Source: Citromicrobium sp. (GTDB lineage: Bacteria; Pseudomonadota; Alphaproteobacteria; Sphingomonadales; Sphingomonadaceae). Taken from it: DNA of 19,047 nucleotides. Made by a program: the position numbers and the translations under genes. The notes beneath the pieces are model-generated. The model made no database searches. It was not told the origin of the DNA and was given only the letters and a program-made list of their open reading frames with translations. The DNA lies in the NCBI GenBank assembly GCA_003248395.1, contig QFNA01000098.1, positions 1 through 19,047 on the forward strand, read 5' to 3'. Below, one piece after another: positions 1-6,739 of the stretch (the first letter of the stretch is position 1; every line of letters starts with the position of its first letter).

Positions 1-47
1 CCCTCTGACCCGCCGATCGGTACAATCGGCGTCCCCTGCGTCGCCAT
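1..47 (-). CDS. Possible 5' end of a divergent gene, cut by the window edge
   Basis: On the minus strand an ATG at 47-45 opens a frame that stays open to the window edge (15 codons: [15 protein letters not shown]). It is preceded by AAAGGA (57-52), a good Shine-Dalgarno sequence four bases from the ATG. Nothing in these few residues identifies the product. From general memory of sphingomonad genomes, a ComEC/Rec2-type competence gene often sits divergent to gltX, so that is a guess only. If real, its start lies only 28 bases from the likely gltX start, so the two promoters would overlap the opposing genes. Confidence 0.3.
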   Translation of the reverse strand, partial: MATQGTPIVPIGGSE

Positions 48-75
48 GCAATCCTTTGATATGAAAGATGATACG

Positions 76-1506
76 ATGGCAAGCGAAACTGGGAAACAGG
101 TCGTAACCCGCTTCGCCCCCTCCCCTACCGGCTTCCTCCATATCGGCGGAGCCCGGACGGCATTGTTTAACTGGCTGTTCGCACGCCATCATGGCGGGCG
201 GGTTTTGCTGCGCATAGAGGACACGGACCGGAAACGCAGCACGCAGGACGCGATTGACAAGATTCTCGACGGTCTCGACTGGCTTGGCCTCGATTTCGAC
301 GATCCGCCGGTATTTCAGTCCGACCGCGCTGCGCGGCATGCCGAAGTCGCGCACCAGCTCCTCGAGGCCGGACACGCCTACAAGTGTTTCGCCACGACCG
401 AGGAACTCGAGGAAATGCGTGCGGCGCAACGGGCGAACAAGCAGCCGATGCGTTACGATCGCCGGTGGCGGGATCGCGATCCGTCAGAGGCTCCTGCGGA
501 TGCGCCCTTCGTCATTCGACTGAAAGTGCCAACCGAAGGCGAGACCGTCATCGATGATCGCGTCCAGGGGAAGGTGACGGTCAGCAATGCAGAAATCGAC
601 GACTACGTATTGCTCCGGGCGGACGGCACGCCAACCTACATGCTGGCGGTGGTGGTCGACGACCATGACATGGGCATAACCCACATCATTCGAGGGGACG
701 ATCATCTCAACAACGCGTTCCGCCAGCTGCCGATCATTCGGGCGATGGACCAGATCGAGGGCGGATGGCCGGATCCTGTTTATGCCCATGTCCCGCTCAT
801 TCATGGCTCGGACGGGGCCAAGATGTCCAAGCGTCACGGGGCGATCGGGGTCGAAGCATATCGCGATGATGAAGGGATTCTGCCGGAGGCTCTCTTCAAC
901 TATCTCTTGCGGCTCGGTTGGGGTCACGGCGACCGTGAAGAGATTGCACGCGACGAAGCAATCGAACTCTTCGATCTCGACGGCGTCGGCAAAAGCCCGT
1001 CGCGGTTCGACATCAAGAAATTGCAAAGTCTGAATGGCCACTACATCCGTCTGGCAGAAGACGAGAGACTTGCGGCTCTGGTCGCGGCCATGCTCGGGAA
1101 AGAAGACAGTATCGGCCTTCTTACCGCCGCCATGCCCGCCCTCAAGGCACGGGCTAAGAACATGAACGAGCTTGCCGAAGGGGCGGCATTCCTGTTCGCC
1201 ACCCGTCCGCTGGAAATGAGCGAAAAAGCCGAAGCTTTGCTGGATGGAGAAGCGCGATCCCGTCTGGCGGGCCTAGCCGACGAGTTGCGCTCGGAAAATG
1301 ACTGGACAATCGGGGCTCTCGAAGCCACTACCAAAGCATATGCCGAAAAGCTCGAACTGGGCCTCGGCAAGCTCGCGCAACCCATGCGTGCGGCACTTAC
1401 GGGCAGCACCACCTCGCCCGGAATTTTCGATGTACTCGTCCTGTTGGGCAAGGAAGAATCGCTGGCTCGCATCGACGAGCAAGCTTTGCCAATAGGTCAG
1501 GGATAA
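76..1506 (+). CDS. gltX: Glutamyl-tRNA synthetase
   Basis: This class I aminoacyl-tRNA synthetase attaches glutamate to tRNA-Glu in the cytoplasm. The N-terminal Rossmann domain opens with [20 protein letters not shown], where the HIGH signature reads HIGG (residues 22-25 from this start). The second ATP-site signature KMSKR is at residues 249-253, followed by the alpha-helical anticodon-binding half. At 476 residues the length is normal for the family. Three in-frame ATGs exist, at 46, 61 and 76. I prefer 76 because a GAAAG purine stretch lies eight bases upstream and the family's conserved sequence begins about nine residues later; 46 and 61 have no ribosome-binding site. Fifteen bases separate it from gltA, so the two are probably co-transcribed. 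Identification is secure; only the start is uncertain. Confidence 0.97.
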   Translation: MASETGKQVVTRFAPSPTGFLHIGGARTALFNWLFARHHGGRVLLRIEDTDRKRSTQDAIDKILDGLDWLGLDFDDPPVFQSDRAARHAEVAHQLLEAGHAYKCFATTEELEEMRAAQRANKQPMRYDRRWRDRDPSEAPADAPFVIRLKVPTEGETVIDDRVQGKVTVSNAEIDDYVLLRADGTPTYMLAVVVDDHDMGITHIIRGDDHLNNAFRQLPIIRAMDQIEGGWPDPVYAHVPLIHGSDGAKMSKRHGAIGVEAYRDDEGILPEALFNYLLRLGWGHGDREEIARDEAIELFDLDGVGKSPSRFDIKKLQSLNGHYIRLAEDERLAALVAAMLGKEDSIGLLTAAMPALKARAKNMNELAEGAAFLFATRPLEMSEKAEALLDGEARSRLAGLADELRSENDWTIGALEATTKAYAEKLELGLGKLAQPMRAALTGSTTSPGIFDVLVLLGKEESLARIDEQALPIGQG

Positions 1507-1521
1507 ACTGAGGAGACAGGC

Positions 1522-2808
1522 GTGGCCGACAAGCAGGCAACACTCGATCTGGGCGGTCAGACCCAGAATTTTCCCGTCCTTGAAGGTAGCTGCGGACCGG
1601 ATGTCATCGACATTCGCAAGCTTTACGGCAGCACCGGCAAATTCACCTACGACCCGGGGTATAAATCAACCGCCAGCTGTGAAAGTGCGCTGACCTTTAT
1701 CGATGGCGAAGAGGGGGTTCTTCTCCATCGCGGATATCCCATCGGCGAACTTGCCGAGCATTCGAGCTTCATGGAAGTCGCCTACCTCCTCTTGAACGGC
1801 GAACTCCCCAGCCAGGACGAGCTGGACGATTTCGACTATACGATCACGCGCCACACCATGGTGCACGACCAGTTGCGCCAGTTCTATCAGGGTTTCCGTC
1901 GCGACGCGCACCCGATGGCAATCATGTGCGGGGTCGTCGGTGCATTGTCCGCTTTTTATCATGACAGCACCGACATTTCCGATCCCGAGCAGCGCAAGAT
2001 CGCGAGCCACCGCCTCATCGCGAAAATGCCAACGATCGCGGCGATGGCTTATAAATATTCGGTCGGCCAGCCTTTCATGCAGCCGAAGAACGATGTCAGT
2101 TACACGGGCAATTTCCTGCGCATGACGTTCGGAGTGCCAGCAGAAGAATACGACCTCCATCCCGCCGTGGAAAAGGCGATGGACCGGATCTTCATCCTGC
2201 ACGCCGACCACGAACAGAACGCTTCGACTTCGACTGTTCGACTGGCGGGATCTTCGGGGGCCAACCCCTTTGCATGTATCGCGGCGGGGATCGCCTGCCT
2301 ATGGGGCCCGGCCCACGGCGGCGCCAACGAAGCGGCGCTCAACATGCTTCAGGAAATCGGCACACCGGACCGCATTCCCGAATATATCGAGCGCGCGAAG
2401 GACAAGAGCGATCCGTTCCGGCTTATGGGCTTCGGACATCGCGTCTATAAGAACTACGATCCGCGCGCGACCGTCATGCAAAAGACGGTTCGCGAAGTAT
2501 TCGAAGCGCTCAACGTCAAAGACCCGGTCTTCGAAACCGCTCTGCAGCTTGAAGAGATCGCCTTGAACGACGACTACTTCAAGGAAAAGAAGCTCTTCCC
2601 CAACGTGGATTTCTACTCAGGCATTATACTGTCGGCGATCGGCTTCCCCACCACCATGTTTACCGCGCTGTTCGCTCTGGCGCGCACCGTCGGTTGGGTT
2701 GCACAGTGGAACGAGATGATCTCCGATCCCGGCCAGGTCATCGGCCGTCCGCGTCAGCTTTATACCGGCCCGACTGAACGACCTTATATTCCGATGGCCA
2801 AGCGCTGA
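1522..2808 (+). CDS. gltA: Citrate synthase (type II, hexameric family)
   Basis: The enzyme condenses oxaloacetate and acetyl-CoA to citrate, the entry step of the TCA cycle. The 428-residue length and sequence match the bacterial GltA family. The catalytic triad is visible: His265 in [11 protein letters not shown], His307 in [14 protein letters not shown], and Asp363 in FPNVDFYSG. The N-terminal beta-rich segment typical of the NADH-sensitive Gram-negative enzymes is present (residues 1-60), but allosteric behaviour cannot be read from sequence alone. The start is GTG, fixed by a strong GAGGAG Shine-Dalgarno at 1510-1515 with six bases spacing. The stop codon overlaps the start of the next small gene by one base (TGATG), so translation of the two is probably coupled. 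Confidence 0.98.
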   Translation: MADKQATLDLGGQTQNFPVLEGSCGPDVIDIRKLYGSTGKFTYDPGYKSTASCESALTFIDGEEGVLLHRGYPIGELAEHSSFMEVAYLLLNGELPSQDELDDFDYTITRHTMVHDQLRQFYQGFRRDAHPMAIMCGVVGALSAFYHDSTDISDPEQRKIASHRLIAKMPTIAAMAYKYSVGQPFMQPKNDVSYTGNFLRMTFGVPAEEYDLHPAVEKAMDRIFILHADHEQNASTSTVRLAGSSGANPFACIAAGIACLWGPAHGGANEAALNMLQEIGTPDRIPEYIERAKDKSDPFRLMGFGHRVYKNYDPRATVMQKTVREVFEALNVKDPVFETALQLEEIALNDDYFKEKKLFPNVDFYSGIILSAIGFPTTMFTALFALARTVGWVAQWNEMISDPGQVIGRPRQLYTGPTERPYIPMAKR

Positions 2809-2999
2809 TGCCGTTCGTCCTCAAGGTCCTCGGGGTGGCGCTCATGCTGTCCGGGGGCCTGTGGACGCTGCAGGGGCTCGGCCTCGTCATGTGGCCCGCC
2901 GAAAGCTTCATGCTCGCGGAAAGCCAATGGGCCATTTACGGTGCGCTGACCTTCCTGGTCGGCGCATTCCTGTTCTGGCGTGGCAACAGGGGACGATAA
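2808..2999 (+). CDS. Small two-helix membrane protein, function unknown
   Basis: I do not recognise this 63-residue protein. It has two hydrophobic segments, at about residues 4-30 and 42-57, and ends in a basic tail (WRGNRGR), consistent with a small inner-membrane hairpin with both ends in the cytoplasm. Its ATG shares the last base of the gltA stop codon (TGATG), so it is very probably translated by re-initiation after citrate synthase. That overlap is the main reason to believe it is a real gene. Its end is only nine bases from the end of the convergent histidine-kinase homologue, with no obvious terminator hairpin between. A link to citrate metabolism is possible from position but nothing in the sequence shows it. 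Confidence 0.7.
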   Translation: MPFVLKVLGVALMLSGGLWTLQGLGLVMWPAESFMLAESQWAIYGALTFLVGAFLFWRGNRGR

Positions 3000-3008
3000 T
3001 ACGCTTCT

Positions 3009-4367
3009 TCAGCCTTTCGCCGGCACACTGAGAGTGAACCGCGCGCCCAGTCCTGGGGCGCTTTCAACCGTCAGATCCCCGCCCATGGCGCGCGCAATGC
3101 GACGCGAGATGTAGAGACCGAGCCCCGAACCGCCATCATCACTTCGGCCCAGACGCTCGAACTTCTCGAAAACCCGCGATTGCTGGTCCGAATCAAGACC
3201 ATGACCCTGGTCCGCTACCGTCACGAGCGCGTGGTCGCCGATCCGGTCCAGTCGAACCCAGATTTGGCTGTCCTCGGGGGAATACCGGATCGCATTACCC
3301 ACCAGGTTCAGCAGGATTTGCAGGACCCTGCGAAACTCTGCGGTAGCATGCTGACCTTCACCTTCGGCAGGCGGAACTAGCGCAATTCTCTTTTCCTTGG
3401 CGCGTACGCCCAGGATGCCGCAAGCCTGCCGCGCCACTTCTGCCAGATCGATGACATCCGGCGCGGTCGAGAAATCATCGGCTTCGACGACCTCCAGATC
3501 GCCCAGATCATCGATCAGCGCGAGCAAATGCTGCCCCGCCCCAGCAATATCTCCCGCGTAATCGCTGTATTCCGGCGCGAGCGGACCGGCCAGTTTGGTG
3601 CGGATTGTTTCCGCATTGGCAATGATGCGGTTGATGGGCTGCCGCAACACCGGGATCAGATCATTGCCCAAGGACGGCAGCAGGTTGCCGTCAGTCTCGT
3701 GGGCATCGTCGGCTCCGGTATCCGACACTAGGTGGAGCGAGAAACCTTTATCTCCGAACCCATCAGCGCCGAGCGGACTGATGTGTGCAGTCCAGGTTCT
3801 GGTCGATCCGGCCACCGAGCAGCGCGCGCCATCGAGCATTCGCCAATGCAGCGATCTTGCGTTCTGGTGCCCATCAAATTCGCACAGGACCGTCCAGTGC
3901 TCACCGACCGAATCCAGTGCCTGACGTTCGAGCGACATCAGATCCGACGCACTCGCTTCGGCCGAAAGAAGACATTGCTCCGCGTCCAGTCTCGCCGAAA
4001 ACTCGGCGAAATTTCGGTATAGCTCGTCATCCGAAATTCCGAGGCCATTGCTCTCGACGTCCGGCAGCGGCGCCATGCGCCAACTGGTGATGGCAATGTC
4101 GCATCCACCTTCCTGGTCTTCCGGCAGCGGTGTGACCTCTGCCCAGGCAAGAATGCGGTTCTCACCATCGCTGGCTTCGAATTGCCTCGAGAGTTTCAAT
4201 CCATAATCGCGCGATTTTTTGACCAGCTCCAGGAGTTGCGGAATCGCGAGCGTCGAACCGACAGCGCCTCCGCAGGTCATGTTGAGTGCGCGCAACGGAC
4301 CGTCGATTTCGCGCACCTCGTCGGCTGGTCCGGTAATGGCGTGCGCGAGTGGATCACGTTTGCTCAT
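3009..4367 (-). CDS. Histidine-kinase homologue lacking the phosphorylated histidine
   Basis: This 452-residue soluble protein has no membrane segment. Residues 1-225 form a poorly conserved, possibly PAS-like sensory region. The dimerisation helices follow at about 232-292, but the HisKA core reads DLIPVLRQPINRIIANAE. Aligned with the usual HELRTPLNAII, proline 239 replaces the phospho-accepting histidine and valine 240 the following acid; the Pro239 codon (CCG) is at 3651-3653. The HATPase domain (345-450) looks intact: N box NLVGNAIRYS with Asn358, G1 box DQGHGLD, F box VFEKFERLG, and G2 box GGSGLGL. It could therefore bind ATP but not autophosphorylate in the normal way. DivL of Caulobacter, with tyrosine at this site, is a known precedent for signalling without the histidine. 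Its ATG overlaps the upstream gene's stop (ATGA). Family is sure; role is unknown. Confidence 0.85.
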   Translation of the reverse strand: MSKRDPLAHAITGPADEVREIDGPLRALNMTCGGAVGSTLAIPQLLELVKKSRDYGLKLSRQFEASDGENRILAWAEVTPLPEDQEGGCDIAITSWRMAPLPDVESNGLGISDDELYRNFAEFSARLDAEQCLLSAEASASDLMSLERQALDSVGEHWTVLCEFDGHQNARSLHWRMLDGARCSVAGSTRTWTAHISPLGADGFGDKGFSLHLVSDTGADDAHETDGNLLPSLGNDLIPVLRQPINRIIANAETIRTKLAGPLAPEYSDYAGDIAGAGQHLLALIDDLGDLEVVEADDFSTAPDVIDLAEVARQACGILGVRAKEKRIALVPPAEGEGQHATAEFRRVLQILLNLVGNAIRYSPEDSQIWVRLDRIGDHALVTVADQGHGLDSDQQSRVFEKFERLGRSDDGGSGLGLYISRRIARAMGGDLTVESAPGLGARFTLSVPAKG

Positions 4368-5338
4368 GCCGGCGGCCCGCCTTTCTGTGATGTGACGGAG
4401 AGCATCTCCCGCGCTTGACGGGTCGACAGGTCCGCAATGCCTGCCGGCGGCGACGCGTCAGGATTCAGGCGCCACATAATTGATGTCACGTCACGCTCGG
4501 AAAGTCCGCCGGATTTCAACGCGAGCGCGAGACACGATCCATCGCGCAACAAACTATAAACGGTTACCATCTCGCGAGACTGACCGGAGACCGCAGCCAA
4601 TCCAGACAGGAACAGCGCGACCCCAGCATGCTCAATCCTGAGTACGCCTTGTTCCTGCTGCTCGTCCGACAGGATGATTCTCTCCAACAAGGAAAGGCGG
4701 CCCGCGGCTTCATCGAATTCGCTCCTGAGCTTTTTCTCGGCCTGAGCAAAACTGTCGGAGGCCGCCGCGCGGCTGAAGGTCTTCCAGTCGGTCAGAGCCT
4801 GATGAAAGAGATCTGCGGGCAGCTGGCTGACATCGTATTCCATCCGTCGCATCTGCTGCGTGTAGCGCGCCTGTGCCGCCATGGCAGACATTGCGGCACT
4901 GGCCTGATCGGGGTTCTCGCTACCGATCAGCTCTTGTAGGAGTGGCGAGAGCACAGGATCCAGCCCGGTCTCGGCGTCCAATCGTTCAGTCAGATGCCAT
5001 TCCTGCGCCAGCGCGTGACAATGCCGAACCAGATCGTCGCGTTCCAGCAATCGTCCTGCAAGCGTCTCGACGCGATCCTCGACAAAGGCATCGCGCGCGA
5101 CCGGCCCCATTGTCTCTGCCTGGCGGGTGAGCAACTGCGCAGCAACGCCCTCGATCATGCCGCGCGTTCTGGCAACGATGGCGTCGCTGAATACTGCAGG
5201 TTCGGGCATGTCGATGAGCGAACGCATGACGGACGTCGCATTGGCAACCACGGCATTCCCGCGGGCAAGCGACTGGCGCAAGCGGTCCTGCTGGCCCTCA
5301 CCCTTTCCGGTCTGCTCAGGAACATGCGTCATCGTCAT
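4364..5338 (-). CDS. Uncharacterised helical protein, possibly DUF2336-like
   Basis: This is a 324-residue soluble protein, predicted almost wholly alpha-helical and rich in Ala, Leu, Arg and Glu. It has no signal peptide or membrane segment. The length, the helical-repeat character and the C-terminal pattern near residues 240-290 (FLSGLAAVSGQ, then SLLRDGSCLALALKSGGLS) resemble alphaproteobacterial DUF2336 proteins, but I hold this loosely. No catalytic motif is visible. The start ATG has only a weak GAG-type ribosome site. The gene ends in a four-base ATGA overlap with the histidine-kinase homologue, so the two products are likely made together and may form a signalling pair. The 35-base gap upstream contains a near-match to a CtrA site, suggesting it may have its own promoter. 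Confidence 0.7.
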   Translation of the reverse strand: MTMTHVPEQTGKGEGQQDRLRQSLARGNAVVANATSVMRSLIDMPEPAVFSDAIVARTRGMIEGVAAQLLTRQAETMGPVARDAFVEDRVETLAGRLLERDDLVRHCHALAQEWHLTERLDAETGLDPVLSPLLQELIGSENPDQASAAMSAMAAQARYTQQMRRMEYDVSQLPADLFHQALTDWKTFSRAAASDSFAQAEKKLRSEFDEAAGRLSLLERIILSDEQQEQGVLRIEHAGVALFLSGLAAVSGQSREMVTVYSLLRDGSCLALALKSGGLSERDVTSIMWRLNPDASPPAGIADLSTRQAREMLSVTSQKGGPPA

Positions 5339-5362
5339 GATCTCGCGTCTAGTGAAACGCGG

Positions 5363-5377
5363 TTAATAGCCCCTTAG
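5363..5377 (-). promoter_or_regulatory. Near-match to a CtrA binding site
   Basis: Read on the minus strand the sequence is CTAA, seven bases (GGGGCTA), TTAA, followed by CC. This differs at one base from the CtrA consensus TTAA-N7-TTAAC. It overlaps the TAA stop of the upstream gene and lies about 25-40 bases before the ATG of the 324-residue protein gene, a suitable place for an internal promoter. CtrA is the essential cell-cycle response regulator of many alphaproteobacteria. A nine-base degenerate pattern can arise by chance, so this rests on position as much as on sequence. Confidence 0.35.
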
Positions 5378-6588
5378 TCGTCACGAAAGGTCGGCACGAA
5401 ACGACTGAACAGGACAAGCAGTGATATCGCCGCGGCCATCTCGATCGCATACCCGAAGAAGGCTGCTGGCACGAGCAAGAGGGCAAGGAGGATCCTGTCG
5501 GAATAGGTTCGCTGCCATCGCTCGTTGCCGTGTAGCGCACCCAATCGCAAAAGCCCGATCAGAACCAGCGGCACGAAAATGCTGAACCAACCGATACCGT
5601 TGGGGGCCGCGATGACGAGACACAGGACAAAAATCGGATCCAGCATGATATCGAGCACATTGACGACGCGGCCAGAGCGTGACCCCGCGCGCCCCTTGCG
5701 GGATACCCGGAAAACCACCCGAGTAACATGCAATGCCATCGCCATCAGGGCGAGCAGGGCAAACCCGATTACCGGAACGCCGAAATAACACGCTATCGGA
5801 GCGAAAATTCCCGAGAGGACCGCCACTCCGGCAGGGATTTTTTCCGAACGCTTTCCGACGACATCGCGGGCCAACCTCGCCCCGGTACGCTCGGCAATCG
5901 CCAAGCCGGGAGAGAGAAACGAAACCTGCTCGCGCTGGCTGGCAATCCACCGCCGCTCGCGTTCTACGAGCTTGGAATGATCCGCTTCGAGATGCCATAA
6001 TCCATCATCGAGCAATCGCCTTTCGAGCGGCATCAGCTTCACGCCGGACTGCAAGGACAATCGCATCAGGGCGGAACTGGCATCGCTATCGATCGGGAGC
6101 TCGGCAAGTTTTTCCACGATCGCCCCATGCGTCAGCAGCATGCCACTCCACGCAAACTCCGGGTCGATCCTTTCGTAGCCCTGCTCGACTGCCGATTCTG
6201 CCGGAAAAGCGAGAACCGCCGGTTTGGCCAAGTTTCGCTCGGTCACGGATTCGTCCGGCAGAACCGCGCTCGCCATGACCAGCAGCTCGTCCGATGCTGT
6301 GACCAGGCCCGACAATCTGACCGTGTCGCGCATTGCGACAAATTTGGCTCCGGCATGTTCGGCACGATGCTGGAGCGCAATGACTTCGGGACCGATCCCC
6401 TCGCTCAGGCACGCAATGCGTTCGCATCCCAACGCAAGAGCGAGGTCGAGTTGCCTCTGGATCACGGGAACACCGGCGAACTTGGTGAAAGCAGGATTCT
6501 GCCGGCCGCGCATCGGGTCTCGTTCAATCGTGGAAAGCAATGCGATGCGCACGGCGTCGCTATACTCCTGCTGCTTCTGTTCGACCAT
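5374..6588 (-). CDS. Nucleotidyltransferase-like domain fused to a multi-helix membrane domain
   Basis: This is a 404-residue protein from the chosen start. Residues 13-125 resemble a sugar-nucleotide or MobA-type transferase fold (RIALLSTIERDP, then FTKFAGVPVIQRQLDLALALGCERI, then DELLVMASAVLPD), but the glycine-rich GGxGTR nucleotide loop is missing. Residues 250-397 hold about six hydrophobic helices, the number found in CDP-alcohol phosphatidyltransferases. Their signature DGxxAR-x8-GxxxDxxxD is not intact; only a partial D-x3-D (LDIMLDP, about 313-317) is seen. The layout recalls bifunctional inositol-phosphate cytidylyltransferase/phosphatidyltransferase enzymes, with both active sites apparently degenerate. 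The frame is open upstream to 6759, but I start at ATG 6588 because the extension is basic, off-pattern and would cover the divergent promoter region. No clear ribosome site precedes 6588; GTG at residue 13, after AGGAG, is an alternative. Confidence 0.6.
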   Translation of the reverse strand: MVEQKQQEYSDAVRIALLSTIERDPMRGRQNPAFTKFAGVPVIQRQLDLALALGCERIACLSEGIGPEVIALQHRAEHAGAKFVAMRDTVRLSGLVTASDELLVMASAVLPDESVTERNLAKPAVLAFPAESAVEQGYERIDPEFAWSGMLLTHGAIVEKLAELPIDSDASSALMRLSLQSGVKLMPLERRLLDDGLWHLEADHSKLVERERRWIASQREQVSFLSPGLAIAERTGARLARDVVGKRSEKIPAGVAVLSGIFAPIACYFGVPVIGFALLALMAMALHVTRVVFRVSRKGRAGSRSGRVVNVLDIMLDPIFVLCLVIAAPNGIGWFSIFVPLVLIGLLRLGALHGNERWQRTYSDRILLALLLVPAAFFGYAIEMAAAISLLVLFSRFVPTFRDD

Positions 6589-6695
6589 CCATAGGAAGGG
6601 AATCGCCCGGCTGCCAAGCGCACATTCGATTTGCACTCGTCGCAAATACGGCACGCATGGGTGCTTCGACCCACGATTGCCGCGGGATAGCTGGG

Positions 6696-6710
6696 TTAAA
6701 GAGGCTTTAA
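6696..6710. promoter_or_regulatory. Exact CtrA-type site TTAA-N7-TTAA
   Basis: The sequence is TTAA, seven bases (AGAGGCT), TTAA, an exact match to the spaced half-sites recognised by CtrA. It lies in the 151-base region between two divergent genes, 30 bases before the ATG of the coiled-coil protein and 107 bases before the start of the leftward operon. The same 15 bases also form a perfect inverted repeat (TTAAAG, AGG, CTTTAA), so a different dimeric regulator is an alternative reading. No T-run follows, so it is not a terminator. The pattern is symmetrical and could serve either gene. AT-rich TTAA words are uncommon in this GC-rich window, which makes chance less likely. Confidence 0.5.
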
Positions 6711-6739
6711 GCTTTACCGAAACCTGATAGATTTCGGTC

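Noticed and set aside
46..75. gltX starting at ATG 46 or 61
   Set aside because: Neither has a ribosome-binding site. The ten extra residues have no counterpart I recall in the family, and ATG 76 has a purine-rich site at the right distance.
3000..3008. Terminator between the convergent genes ending at 2999 and 3009
   Set aside because: Only nine bases lie between the stops and I see no GC-rich stem with a T-run on either strand there or just beyond.
6696..6710. Inverted repeat TTAAAG-AGG-CTTTAA as a transcription terminator
   Set aside because: The stem is AT-rich and short, no T-run follows, and it lies between divergent genes where neither transcript ends.
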